The notes under the pieces were generated by a model. The model saw only the letters and a list, made by a program, of their open reading frames with translations. It had not been told where the DNA came from and made no database searches. Of a stretch of DNA of 64,000 nucleotides, positions 28,501-43,500 are shown in pieces; the first letter of the stretch is position 1; every line of letters starts with the position of its first letter. Source of the stretch: Balaenoptera acutorostrata (lineage: Eukaryota; Chordata; Mammalia; Artiodactyla; Balaenopteridae); assembly GCF_949987535.1 (NCBI RefSeq), contig NC_080081.1:66361603-66425602 (forward strand), read 5' to 3'. The position numbers and the translations under genes were made by a program.

Positions 28501-31500
28501 TCTTTCTTGAGTCCTACTAATGGAATTCTCATTTTAAATTTTCTTTTTTCATCTCTGGGTAATTATTATTTGTCAGTCTATTCGACCTTCTCTCCGGGGC
28601 AGGGTTGATACAGGAGTTTTAGTTACATACAATTCCTAGGTCGTTAACGAGATGACAGATTGGGGAAAAGCCCTTAGCCTCTACACAAATAAGAGGTATT
28701 CTAGATACAGGGACACCCTGGTTTTCATCTCCATGTTGCATTCTACAGCAAGTAATAATATGCAAATAAGCTGATGCCCCAATGGTACCGAGATGAGATA
28801 AAAACATCACTGTAAATTATATTGCTCAAACTATTGTATATGAATTTGATAATACTGAAAGTCAATGTAAATTATCAAAGAAAAAGTAAGTTGTTTTTTT
28901 TTTTAATTAGGAAAAAGTCACCCACTTATATAAGACAGGTCTATCCTGCAGGGCTTCCATTGCCTGAGTCAGTACTGGAGATATGTCACATGATTCTTGT
29001 GTCAATGTTCTGCATTCACCTGAAAAATCATTGTAACACTTATTGTGTTATATAATCATTATAACATTATAACACTTGTTAAATTAAAATTAGGTCTTTA
29101 TTACATCTGTTGTACAGCCAGAGTCTAAATACTGCATTAAAAAAAATGCCTGGAAAAGCCTAGAGAGCATGCCAATCAAAAACTAGTTCATGCTGTCAAA
29201 CTAAAAATGTAAGCTTAAATACCTATATAACTTCAAATGACCACATCTGCTATCTCGCATACCACATACATATATATATTTTTTTCTTTTTGGCTGTGTT
29301 GGGTTTTTGTTGCTGCGCATGGGCTTTCTCTAGTTGAAGCAAGCGGGGGCTACTCTTCGTTGCGGTGCGCGGGCTTCTCATTGCGGTGGCCTCTCTTGTT
29401 GTGGAGCACAGGCTCCAGGTGCGCGGGCCTCAGCAGTTGCAGCACGTGGGCTCGGCAGTTGTGGCTCACAGGCTCTAGAGCGCAGGCTCAGTAGTTGTGG
29501 CGCTCAGGCTTAGTTGCTCCACAGCATATGGGATCTTCCCGGACCAGGGCTCGAACCTATGTCCCCTGCATTAGCACGTGGATTCTTAACCACTGTGCCA
29601 CCAGGGAAACCCACACATATTTTATTATTATAAAAAACTAGGGTTCTGAAAAAACCAGTCAATGAACAAACATGCACTAAATAACTGCTATACACATGGT
29701 AATGTCAAGGAGGGAAGGGAGTACCAAACACATATTACCAGTTCCTTACCTTGGGAGCAATCTTCAAGCAGTTTGCTAAAATGTTTATATGGGTAACTAA
29801 TATATAGTATTAAGATTATAATTTCAGGGGCTTCCCTGGTGGCGCAGTGGTTGAGAATCTGCCTGCTAATGCAGGGGACACGGGTTCGAGCCCTGGTCTG
29901 GGAAGATCCCACATGCCACGGAGCAGCTGGGCCCGTGAGCCACAATTGCTGAGCCTGCGCGTCTGGAGCCTGTGCCCCGCGACGGGAGGGGCCGCGATAG
30001 AGAAAGGCCCGCGCACCGCGATGAAGGGCGGTCCCCGCACCGCGATGAAGAGCGGCCCCCGCTTGCCGCAACTGGAGAAAGCCCTCGCACGAACCGAAGA
30101 CCCAACACAGCCAAAAATAAATAAATAAATAAGAAAATCCTTTAAAAAAAAAAAAAAAAAAAGATTATAATTTCAAACTGTTTAAAAAATCTCTACACCA
30201 ATATGTCCTTTATTTTACTATCCTATCTATAAAATACTTATTAAATGTCTACTCTGCTCAAAAATCTCAGAGTATGTTCAGAAGTTCCCAACCTTTTGGA
30301 ATATGAGGACCTCACACTAGCAGTATATTTTTCTAGCATACACTGACTGAGAAAAACATACACGTGTATGGGATTGGAGCTATCTTACAATGACTCCAGA
30401 GTCCTTAGGAGTCAGAATGTCAGTTTGGAACTTCCATGTTAGACGTCATGGGACCACAAAGAAATATGAGGCAATGTCCTTGCCTTTATGAAAACAGAAA
30501 TCTAACTGGAGAGCTAAGACATACATATATGAAAAGTTATGTAAGAGTACTAAATTACTGAATACCAAATAAATATATTCAGCAGTTAGTGTTCAGAGAC
30601 GGGAAAAGCCACTATGATTTAATGTAGTTGTGGAGAGTTCCAGGAAGATGTAGAACCTAAGCCTGACTTTGAAGACTGAGGTAGGATTTGGATATATAAA
30701 GAGGGAAAGCTAGACCATACTCCAAATAGGAGTAAACAGTGCAAACAAGAGAAGCAGAAAAAGAAACAAGTTTTGGGGCTTCCCTGGTGGCGCAGTGGGT
30801 AAGAATCTGCCTGCCAATTCAGGGGACACAGGTTCGATCCCTGGTCTGGGAAAAGCCCACATGCCGCAGAGCAACTGAGCCCACGCGCCACAACTACTGA
30901 GCCTGCGCTCTAGAGCCCGCGAGCCGCAACTACTGAAGCCCGCGCACCACAACTACTGAAGCCCACGCACCTAGAGCCTGTGCACCGCAACAAGAGAAGC
31001 CACCACAATGAGAAGCCTGCGCACCGCAACGAAGAGTAGCTCCTGCTCGCCGCAACTAGAGAAAGCCCGCGTGCAGCAACGAAGACCCAACACAGCCATA
31101 CATACATACATACATAAATATTAAAAAAAAAAAGAAACAAATTTTGGAGATAAAGAGTAAATCATCTGAAACAGATAATAAGGTTTTTCACAGTCAAGTA
31201 CAAGTGTACTGGTTAACTGGATTTAATCCCAACTCCTTCCAACAGTCAGCTGGTAACATCTATTAAAATATCCTGGGCACATGTTCCATTCTTGAAGTCT
31301 TAACTATCTACTTTGTTTTTAACAGGCAATTCTATGAACAGACTACTGAAACATTTTAAAGCAAATCTAAAGCAAATAAACCATTTGTGATAGGCAAAAT
31401 AATGGTCCTCCAAAGATCCCTAATCCCTGAACCCTGTGAATATGCCATCTTACGTGGCAAAAGGGACTTTGCAGATGGAATTAAGGTGACAGACCTTAAA

Positions 31501-34500
31501 ATAGGGACATTTTCCCAGATTACCCAAGTGGGTCCAAGGTAATCATATAGGTCTTAAAAGTAAAAAAGGCTAGCAGGAGAGTTAGAGATATGAGATGGAA
31601 GAAGAGGCAGGAGAGATTCAAAGTGAGAAAGTGACTCCATCTACCCATTACTGGCTTCGAAGATGGAGGAAGGGGCCACAAGCCAAAGAATGCAGGCAGC
31701 CTCTAGAAGCTGGGAAAGACCCTCAGTGACAGCCAGCAAGGCAACTCAGAGCTCAGTCCTCAAAGAACTAAGTTATGCCAACAAACTGAATGAGCAAGGA
31801 AACAGACTACTCCTTAGAGCCTCCAGAAATGAATGCAGCCCTGCCCACATTTTAATTTTAGCATGGTGATTTCTGGCTACAGAACTATAAAATAATAAAT
31901 TTGTGTTGTTTTAAGCCATTAAGATTATGTTAAATTTGTTACAGCAGTAATAGAAAAACTCACCATTTATAATAGTTGTAGTAACTATTACATGTAAATA
32001 ACATGTCATGTAAATAACAAAAAATGTCTAATCAACTTTAAGATAATCTGGGGCAGAAATACTGACTTTATTTTTTTATTTCCATCCTTAATCATAGACA
32101 GTGCTTGAATGATAGTAGATGTTTATGAGACAAATACAAAGACAATATGTTCAAATATAAAGTTTTTTTTTAAAAAAATAGTTTTTGATTACTAAGATCA
32201 AAATGATATCAAGTAAAGACTAAGTGAAATAACAAAATCAAACACTAATATTCATGAATCTAGACTGCATAAAAGAAATCACTTACTCTGAGCCCACCGG
32301 TAAAGTCTTTCATAAGATGTTTCTTGAAGCAAGGCCATCTGTTCCATAATTTCTAAACTAAAAAAATTAAAGGTTTATTATAATTTATTAAAAAGTTTTA
32401 GCCAATAGCTATTGAATACATCTAAGAACCTAATCACTTTATTTAATTACAGAGTGATTTGGTTATAGCCTATTAACTTTTTATCATCTTGTGGAATAAT
32501 TTTTCAGTAAATTTTTATAATTAAATGTCACCAAGTTTAACACCATCACTTAGATACCCAACTGCTGTTTTACTCTAAACGTATCAGGGTATAACTTCCT
32601 CCTTATCCAAAGATACATAAAGATTAAACTTCTATTTCACAAAATGTCATAATGTCATATACTTTAAGAAGAACCTAGAAAATCTTTAAATTTTGGAAAT
32701 ATAAAAGGTAACAATCATGAACTGAAAAGGGTACTCACCCTGCTGTTTGTTGGTTTGTACGCAAGAGAACTTTGACATCATTATGAATCTGTTTTACTCT
32801 TCCCAATGCCTTGAAAAAATCCTTTAAAATTAAAGCATATTCTTTTTAACTATAGATCTAGAATACAGAATTTACAAAAGAAGCAATTAACAAGATTGAA
32901 AATGGTTGCCAAAGGACTTAGAGATGGGAAGGAGTGGGATAGGTGATGTAGGTTTTCTTTGTAAGCGATGTTGTACTCTTTGACTTCTAAAAATAACCAA
33001 AAAAAAGTATATGTATTGCTTTGAAAAAATAAGGTAATTTAAAATATGCACCTTAATTGCCAAATTTAAAAACATTTTTAAATCAAAAAGAATTTTAGGT
33101 GGTAAAATAAAGCCTTAAAAAAGAGTGATTTCTCTATAACATCTGTAACTGCTATGCTTTAAGTGATTTTAACAGAAAGCAAAATACCTCAGTGATAGGT
33201 CCTTCTCTTGTACCTCGGAGAAGACTCATTTCATCAGAAGTCAGCTGGAACTTGGATAAGAAGGCATCTGCAACTTGTGCTCTTATTTCTAATGTTTGAC
33301 TGTAATATTTTAAAAAAGGCAACAAAAAATCAAGCACACTATGCATTTGCATAGCTTTAAAACAAGTTACATCTGACATAACTTTTAAAACAAAGGTGTG
33401 GAAGAGTCTCAATATCTTCAAAAGCCTTATTTCTGCCTCAAATATTAGAAGCCCATCAGGCATGTAGGTGATAAAATTGGCTAATATTGTTCTACCTCAG
33501 TAGAAGCCACAGTAAAATGATTATCATTAAGCAAAAGAAGAAATAAGTTCATGAATGGTCCGGGTATTACAATCCTTAGCCACTTATGTGTACTTGCATA
33601 GCTCGCCTCTTGAAAACAAAGTTATCTTACAGAAGAGAAATATGCCAGTTAATTTCTTCTCAGTCACTAAAAAAATCCTAAGCCTTTGAAGCTTGCACAT
33701 GAAGTACACAACAACCAAAAATCAGGTCTATTATTTTTTTATTTTAGGTTAGAAATAGTAGTCAAGAATTCATTTAGTAATCCCTCATTAATTCAAAAAA
33801 ATCACTCCTCCACTCTCCCTTCCCCACTTTTTCTGCATACTATCATAATAAAAAAAAGTCTTTTCAATTATATTATCCGAACGCAACCTATCTAGACAAG
33901 CTGACAATTAGCAAAAGGCACACTCTAGTCTGCAGGGACCTGAAGGACTGAGCAGGACCCCATCTAAGGGCAAGTCAGGAATACAAACTACAAGAGCAGG
34001 AATTCAACATCCCTGCCTTCCAGATCTTAGATTTGAAGATATATAAATAAAATTATAAGTGTTTCACTAGTAGTATTCACAGGGCAGTAATATTCTACAA
34101 TCTAACAATATTCAAATGAAACTGAACAACGATAAACATTAACCCTATCTGAACAGACAGTACAACGCATGCCATCTTTGTTTTGTTTGTACTCTTGAGT
34201 TGTGAGGTTTTAAATTCACAGTCAAATGCTCCTGCTGAATGACATAGAAGGTTAGAAAGGAAAAGTCCTCCAGGTGGCAGTAATGTTCTGTTTTCCTCAA
34301 ATACTGTAAATCACCGAATTAAATTTATACAGATTTAAATAGCCTATGTCCTTAATCATCTTATTAATACTGATACTGATATCTAAAAGTTACCTAAACA
34401 GGTTTTGTTTTATATTTTTAGATAAAGCTCAAATCATTATCATACAGGATTTAAAGCAATTTTAACACTTCATAAAGTTCCTTGAGACTATACAAATTAA

Positions 34501-37500
34501 CCATTTCAATGAAAACCTTCTGAGAGTTTCCTTTGGATCTTTATAGTCAATTTATCATGCACAACGGAAAATTCATCACTTTACTGGTTCATTTTGTTTT
34601 AACTAAATCTAGTACAGTTGACCCTTGAACAACGTGGGGGTCAAGGACGCCGACCCCAGCCCCAACCCCCTGCCCTGTGCAATGGAAAATCTGCACCAGC
34701 CAGATTCAACTTTACAGCCAGCCCTCTGCACCAGAGGATTCAACCCACCATGGACTGTGTAGGACTGCAGTACGTATTAACTGAAAACAAATCCACATAT
34801 AAGTGGACCTGTGCAGTTCAAACCCGTATTGCTCAAGGATCAACTGTAAATTCAAGATATTATTTAAATCACATTACTCTTTAGTTTTACCATATACAGT
34901 CTTCCCAGGTAAAATTTCACAACCATTCTTGACAAAGTTGAGGAGTATTTGTACAATCAAGTAGCATGAACAGGCATCTCCAAGGTGTAAAGGCCCTGAG
35001 CTAGGGTCTGAGGTGACAAAAGGTGCACATGAGGCAGACCCTGCCCTACTGTACAACACAAATGAAATATGGTATCTTTTGGAGGGCTTTTAGTATCTAA
35101 ATTAAAAGTATATGAAATTAATGTTAAAATAAAACATATAAATGGTTATTGTAAATTAAAACTTCTAAGAGTATTTGATGTGTATTCATGTAATCACTGT
35201 ATATGATGTAAGTTATATAAAACATAAGTGAATATGGCAAATGCATACTGTGGAATAATACGCAGCAAATAAAAAATGAGGTCGAGCTATATGTATTTAT
35301 ACAAAATTATCTATAAGGCACTTTATAGGTACAAAAAACAAGTCACAGAAAAATATGTACAGCAACCCCCATGTACTTTTAAAAAGAAACTTTACACATA
35401 CACAGGAATTTTCGGGACATGTATTCACATACCGCCTGAGTATATAAAATAAACAGACTATTTCATTTTTATAATGATTCTTTTAAACCATCCCAGAACA
35501 TAATTTATGAATCTTGTGGTATTCTTTTTTTTTTCCTGAAAATATACCCCTGTCATATTTTAACTCTAACTTCTAAACTCATCTCCACCAAATAATTTCA
35601 AAATAACTGAAAAAAGCTAGCAAAAAAAAAAAAAGGGGGTGGGGGGGAGGCATAAGATATAGACCAAAACAAAAAAAAGCGAAGAAATATACATGGCAAA
35701 ACAAAATGAAAAAAAGGGTGATCTACCAATATTCGGTGAAATGTAAATTAAAATAGTGTGGTACCATTTTTCATCTATAAAATTGCTGTTTTTAATGATA
35801 ATATCTAGTGTCTACAGGGTTTAATAAAATAGACATTCTCGTATATTGCTGATGAAGGTGGAAATTGGCATAACCTTTCCGGAGAGAAATTTAGGCAATA
35901 TATATGAAGATACTTTTTAAAATTTCTACCATTTGATTCTTTAATTACAATTAAATTCTAGGAATTTATCCTAAGAAAACAACCTGAAATGCACAAAATG
36001 ATTTAAAAACATTTACCAAACCATTATGCTTAATAATGGAAACAATATCTGATAATTTAAGAATGCTTGTTCATTCACAAGAAAAAATACAATGCCACAT
36101 TAAAAAACATGTTTTTTAAAAATAAAAGATATAGGAAAATGAACATGAAATTTTAAGTGAGTGAAGTAAAATATAACTATGCACAGATACTAACTCTGGG
36201 AGAAGATACACCAAACTGTTAACAGTGGCTATGTCTGGGTGGTGAAACTACATCTGACGGTAATTTTCTTCTTTAAGTTTTGCATATATAAAAGAAAGGA
36301 GAAGAAAGAAGAAAGATGTGATGCTCCCCTGCCTTCTCCTAACTTCTTACCAGGCAATGAAAGAATATGTATCACATATGCTCTATATTTTTACATGTAT
36401 ATTTGTGCAAAATAAATCCTTTTTATATTTTTATGTGTTACCAACTTCAAAACCTAAATTAAAATAGTTTATAACAAATAATTAAAATTACAAAACCATT
36501 AAAAAATAAAATAGTAAGAAAGAAAGAGGGACTTCCCCGGTAGCGCAGTTGTTAAGAATCCGCCTGCCAATGCAGGGGACACGGGTTCGAGCCCTGGTCT
36601 GGGAAGATCCCACATGCCCCGGAGCAACTAAGCCCGTGCGCCACAACTACTGAGCCTGCGCTCTAGAGCCCCCAAGCCACATTACTGAAGCCCACATGCC
36701 CTGGGCCCACAGGCTGCAACTACTGAAGCCCACATGCTCTAGGGCCCGTGTGCCGCAACTACTGAGCTCGCGTGCTGCAACTACTGAAGCCCGCGCGCTT
36801 AGAGCCTGTGCTCCACAAGAGAAGCCACCGCAATGAGAAGCCCGCGCACTGCAACAAAGAGGAGCCCCCGCTTGCCCCAACTAGAGAAAGCCTGCGCCCA
36901 GAAACGAACACCCAATGCAGCCAAAAATAAATAAAATTTAAAAATAAAAAAAGAAAAAGAAAGAGAAAGAATGAGAACTTAAATAACATAACTGAGGAAA
37001 GCTATCGCAATTAAGCGCAGAACAGCCTAAGCTTCCAGCCACGAAAGCCAATGTAGAAACAAGATGTGCTACACAACTTTGTCTAATAAAAGGGGAGAAT
37101 TATGGAGGGTAAAGTTCCTTGAGGTATGTCAGACAGTGTGTTCAGCACCCTATACCCTGTGACATAGTTTATTATTCCTTTTTTCAGATGGGATAACAGA
37201 GACGGCGGGAGGTTAAGAAATAACCCGTGTAAGATTAAAAATCTAATGAGCTCTTACCCAAGATTTGTATTAGAATTCAGATTTTCAAGGTCTACATTCT
37301 TTCCACTAACATACTACGCCTCAAAAATAAACATAAACATTCGCCAGAGACTATGTTTTTGTGAGTCCAAAGAGAAATTTGGCTGGTAGGCCTTTCCAAG
37401 AGACAAAAAAATACATAATAAATAGTGATTTCAGTGGTATTCAGAAATATGGAGGTATGTTCATCTGGACATAGCCTTTCCTAATCATAAGTGAAACCCA

Positions 37501-40500
37501 TCTTCTGACTGTCAATTAAACATTAAGGGCAAATGTTAAACTGCAGTTCTGTGGAGACAATTCTACACCAAACTTTACCGATTAGAGCAACAGCTGTCAA
37601 AGTGACCTCCTTCTAGGGGCTTCCCTGGTGGCGCAGTGGTTGAGAATCTGCCTGCTAATGCAGGAGACACGGGTTCGAGCCCTGGTCTGGGAAGATCCCA
37701 CATGCCACGGAGCAGCTGGGCCCGTGAGCCACAGCTGCTGAGCCTGCGCGTCTGGAGCCTGTGCCCCGCAACGGGAGGGGCCGCGATAGTGAAAGGCCCG
37801 CGCACCGCGATGAAGAGCGGTCCCCGCACCGCGATGAAGAGTGGCCCCCACTTGCCGCAACTAAAGAAAGCCCTCGCACGAACCGAAGACCCAGCACAGC
37901 CAAAAATAAATAAATAAATAAATAAAATAAATTAAAAAAAGTGACCTCCTTCTAACTCAGTTGGAAAAAATATTCATATCATTTATGAATTTGTCTGAAT
38001 AAGAATATCATGTTATCCAAATAAGCCCACAGAATTTCTATTTCTAAAGCCAAATGCTTGTCTAAGTTTCTCGTTAAAAAGGAAAAGGTAATTTTTTTAA
38101 ATGGAAAAACAACTGTGCCAGCACCCAGGCATCTGTTATGATTCGTGCTATGTAATTTTCCTAAGATACATTCACACAAATGTTCACTTGACACATCAAA
38201 TCCATAGCTCTTGGGGTACCAGAATGTCATAAATGTTTGCTTCCCAGAAACATGCCAGGCCAAAACACTGCTTTCGTAGGCTTACTAAAATAATAAACAT
38301 AAACAACCTTGCTTAAATAGTTTTGACAACATATGAACAGAAGGACAATATTCTAATATTGCCTCCTGAAGACGTTAACCAGTCCCATACATGTTACGAG
38401 CCCCAATAAAATACTTAGTTTTCAGTTTTTATTTTATGTTCCTTTCCTGACATTGGAATAGCTATATTTCATATTCATTCACTCAAAATTATTTATTGAA
38501 TCTACAACGTGTTACACATTGGAGATACAAAAAGAGAATAAGAAATTGTCATCGTTCTCAAGGAGCTCACAGTTTAGTAGGAAAGAGAGTCAACCAAACC
38601 AATCATTAGTTACGAGACTGTACTACACACTACAGTAAAGATGGCAAGAGAAAGATTTAACTCAGACCAGAAACTCAGACCACAAACTTTGTATACAGGA
38701 TTGGTGATCTGTTACTCTCTTAGTTTTAGTCACAATCTTCAATTGAATCCATATATGTTTTTATAGTCAGCCAACAATAACTTAACAGAAAAATTCATGT
38801 GTGGGTCTCTAACTGCAAATTTTTTTTCTAGGAAACTTTTCTTTCAAAAGATTTGTTGTGACACTAAAAACATTCTAATTCGATGCTCAAGGCGCATGCT
38901 TAGTTCTGAGTACAGAAATCCAGCACCTGCCTTTCCTTAGAGAGTTGGCTGCTCTGTAGAGCCAACCATCTCTTCACATCAGCTGAGACTGCAACTTTTC
39001 TCATCGTGGTCCATGCACCAATGGGAGAGACCTGTGTGGTGATGGAACGGTTCTGTATCTTGACTGTAGCAGGATGCATAATCATCAGTAAAAAATAAAA
39101 GACAATTGTGAAAAAAGATAATAAAATTACTAAAAATTTGAAAAATCAGTCATTTTTTAATTCTATGGCAAACAAACAATGCATCATCACTTCCAAAGAG
39201 GGATAATCTCTCAATCATCCCAATTATCAATGTTCCTAAACTACTGTTTTACGTTTATTTTACTCTTGGATAACAGCTTAGAACCTCATACTTTGTATCA
39301 TTTTTGAGTCACGTTTTTGATTATTGTTTTAACTTTGAAGTTATCTATAATTTTCTTTCCGAGTTATCTCCAAATTAATGAAGAGTGGATTATGTAAAGA
39401 AAAACTTACCTTTCAGCTTGAAGCTTAGTGGTTTTTGTTATTAAATCTTGAGTCTGTTCCTTTGCTGCCTAAAATTATAAACATATCTATTATCAGCACA
39501 TTTCAATTTTTCTCAACTTCAGAAAACTAATACTGCCACTTACTGGAGTTCAGACTATAGCAAATGAGATCACACTCCAGAACTCAAAAGTTTAAAAAAG
39601 GCCCAAGTAACTGAAATAGATGTTTCAAGGCTCATACACTACGTTTAGTAAGAAGAACTCACTCAGAATTCTCAATACACACATAATGCTAAGGCTTACA
39701 AGAAAGAAAAAGGTATCACAACGATGTTTATTAAGGAATTTAACAGTTCCTGATGCTTTTCAGTGGAACAGAAGCGCTGCCAGGGCCAGTTAAGGATGAA
39801 GAACAGGACTTCAGCTACACACATGCTGAGGTGAGGTGCCAGGAAACCTCTGAATGGAGTTGTAAGTTACGTCACTGATACGCTGCTGTGGAACTCAACA
39901 GAAATACCCAAGATGGAGATAAAAATTTGAGAGTTGGGATATACAAAAAAGGAAACCCTCATATAGGATTTTGGAGAACATTAAAGATAGCCCCATCTAA
40001 AGGACAGAGGGCTGTTCCTGACCAAGTTATACTAAACAATCCTCTCTCTCCCAAACCAGAGCTGAAAGGATCAGGAGTGAAAACTTGATGAAAAGGTATT
40101 TCAAAGGTTAGGAAAATATTTATAAAGTGAATTGAAACACATAACAAGTGTAACCAATGAGATTCTCTCTCAAAGACCTGAACTGGGAACACTACAAAAA
40201 TAAGGCAGTTACTAACGAGAAGAGAAACAAGTCAGTGGTTGTGAGGCAGGTAGAAACACAGGGCATTAAATGAGTCAGAAGTATGTAGGTCAATGTTAAC
40301 TCTACAGCCAAACTAGAGGTTTGGAACTGCTTTAATAAACAGACCTAAACTTATATACATTTTCCTGAGATATTTTTTAGGCTGAACATAAATCATAATT
40401 AAGCTGGGTCTTTATTGGGCATAGCATTAGTTTGAAATTATTCCTAAGGCTTTCTACTAAGGAATTTATTTCTGCTGCATTTGTGGAATATTATGGGATT

Positions 40501-43500
40501 GAAAAGTTTATCAAAATTTTACAGTTATCTCTATACTGGCAAGATCAAAATATAAAGGCTTCTGGAGTTAACTGCACAATACTAGTAAACCATCACCAAA
40601 GAGACACAAAGACATTTATAGTTAAAAAAAAATAAGCATAATATTTATATTCAAACTTCCTACAGGGCATGATGTATTAGATATCCACACATTCTGTAGA
40701 CCTATCTAGCAATTTCTGAAAGCTTATCAGGAACTAGGCTAAAATCCAGCCACTATACAGTACCTGTAGGCGACATGTCATATCTTGACAACAGCTGCTC
40801 ATTGCCTGAACATCTTCATGTATGCTTTCAAGTTCCTGAAAAGGAAAAAAGTAACATCAACCAGTATATATTGTTAAAGAAATTTCTCTTCTCTTAGCCA
40901 AATCCTTACTTTTGTCCCTTTCTTGCCAAAGCATGACAAAAGATCCCATATTTAAGACTGAAAATGATTAAAGAGAACAATATCTAGTATAAGAAAAGAT
41001 GTTAAAAAAAAGAAAACCTAGTATATTCTTTTTAGAGGGTCTGACAATAGGAAAATGGCAAATGCTTTAAGAATATGAATACCTGTTTATTCAGAAATTC
41101 TCATACTAAGAATTTATCCTAAGAAATTAATCAGATAAGTGTACAACAATATATGTAAGAGATGATCAACACAGAGTTGCCTAAAACAAATGGAAAATGT
41201 GAAATGTTTCCAACCATACAATGGAAATCTGTGCATACATTAACGATAATATCTATGTGTGTGTGTGTGTGTGTATGTAAATTAGCATGGAAAGATGTCT
41301 ATATAAAGCTAAAAAAAGGCTTATAAAGCAATACATATAATACCTCCCGGTTTTTTTTTTTTAGGAAAATACATATATATGTGTGCAGAAGAACACAGGG
41401 AAGGCTCTATGAAGGGCTATACAATAAAATACTGACAGGTTATTTCTGTGTAATAGAATCATAAGTAATATCGATAGTTCCTTCTATTTCTGACCTTATT
41501 ATTTATCTTTTCTATAATGAATTATTTATAACTATTAATTAATAAAAAACAAGAAAATTTGAAAACCCAATAAACTAACAATAGTGCCTCCTCCTATATG
41601 GTTGAAAGTAATCACATATTAGATCATGCCAAAAATCTGGTAAGTCTCCCAGTAACATTCTTTCCCTATATACTCCACCTCCAGCCCCCTCCACATATGC
41701 AAGAATTTAACTGGTCACTAAGTTCTATCATTTATAGCCCTTATTATGTACATCTTATCCATTTCTTTTTTTACAACCCAAACAGCTACCACTTGAGTTC
41801 AGTTCAATTGCTTTCTCCTGTATGGACTGATAAAAAACGGTCTTCCAACAGGCCTCCCCGGCTCCAAACTCTTTACTAAATCATTCCCTACAATCTTTAC
41901 TGAACCACTCTCTTAATATGAAAAAATGATATCACAGAATTATATTTAACTTCATACTGCACTATTATCTTCTTTTTCCCAATTCAATTCAGTGTCACAC
42001 AACAGAAAGATATGCAAGGAAAGAAAGTTTCAGTGGTAGACAGGGTCTTACTATGGTCTCTCTCAACACAATGCCCAAACCTTCAAATAGAAACATGACA
42101 GTTTTATGAAGGGATGGGCCAATCATAGGGCAAGAGATAAGAAAGCAACCAAGCAGGACTACAAACAAAATGTAAGGATGAACCAGAGTTAGGAAGTCAC
42201 TTACAAGAATGTGAGCATACATCCTAGTTCCAGAATTAAATTTTTTCCTTTCTCTACATAAAGTACTTTGAATTATAAAAATCATAGCACCAGACATTTT
42301 CAAATGTTACTCTCTGTATCTTACCATTAATAGGATGTAAATCAAATTATTTAAGTGCTAAACTGCTTTAAACAATAAAAGAATGATTTCAAAATAGCAA
42401 TTAATGTCAGCAATAGCAAACAGGTACTAATAGGCAAATTAATCTATTTCCTTAAATCTCACGGTATAAGACTAGCACTATGACATTATCAGCCAACAAG
42501 GTCAAGAATAACTACTCCTAATATTTACTTTAGTTACTATAGTACACTGAATGAATCTGATTTGTAAAATAATAGAAATTACATCTCTTAATATATGACT
42601 TAAATGCAGAGATTTGCTAAATTGTAATTCAAGAAACTTTACACTGCTTGTATGTAAAGTCGTCATTTGAACTCAAACTGCCTTTTACTCCCGATTAAAT
42701 AAAATTACAGGTTGTTAAATACAATTGCAGTATGATAACCTTTAAAGAAATCTTTTATTATGGAAAAATTTCAAAATTATCTAAAAGTTGAGATAACGTG
42801 AATGCCTATGTACACATCACACGGCTTTAACAGTTAGCAACTCATGACCACTCTTGTTTAATCTATCTCTGTACCCACTTTCTAACTCTCTTCCCAACCA
42901 CTTTCTCCCTCCCCAAGCTGTATTATTTTCAATTCCAGATAGCATATCATTTCATCCATAAACATATCCGTATGCACTTCTAAGAGAACTCAAAAAAAAA
43001 AAAAGCCATTTACCCATCTAAACATTCAACAATAATCCCTTAATATCAAATTTCTATTCAGTGTTCAAATTTTCCCAGTTGTTTCAGTTTTTTTAATAAT
43101 TTGTTCAAGTCGGAAACCAAACGAGATTCACAAACAGCAATTGGTTGATATTTCCTTTATTTCTGTAAATAAATAAATAGTCTTTCTCTTACAATTTATC
43201 TGTTGAAGAAACCAGTTCCCTTGCCTGCACAGTTCCCAGCACAACAGACTTGCCGACTGCTTCTCACACTGCTGACATACTCCTCTGTCCCCACTGTTTC
43301 CTATAAACTTGCAATTACATCTAGAAGCCTGATTATATTCTGGTCCAATTTTCTTGCCAAGAATTCTTCAGAGGTGATGTTGTACACCTTTGTTAGGAGT
43401 CACATATATGACTGTTTCTTTTTGTGAGATGAGCAGTTACTGATGATCAGTGGTTTTCAACTTGGGCAAATCTGTCCCCCAAGGGGGCATCTGGCAATGT

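Larger units (their letters stand above)
25104..28925 (-). other. COG6 intron 8
   Basis: 3822 bp with a hAT-type element (25548-25794), a MIR (27165-27368) and an L2 tract (27740-28110). No CHR SINE. No coding exon. Confidence 0.85.
29020..32286 (-). other. COG6 intron 7
   Basis: 3267 bp containing three CHR-2 SINEs, one of them in opposite orientation to the other two, and an MLT1-like LTR. Confidence 0.85.
33300..39409 (-). other. COG6 intron 4
   Basis: 6110 bp holding a MER2-type element, L1M fragments, two CHR-2 SINEs, a MIR and an L2 piece. 38660-39400 and 33500-34600 look unique, with no coding exon. Confidence 0.8.

Noticed and set aside
31663..31869. 68-codon frame
   Set aside because: Lies wholly inside an MLT1-like LTR.
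33152..33463. 103-codon minus-strand frame
   Set aside because: COG6 exon 5 plus readthrough of both flanking introns.
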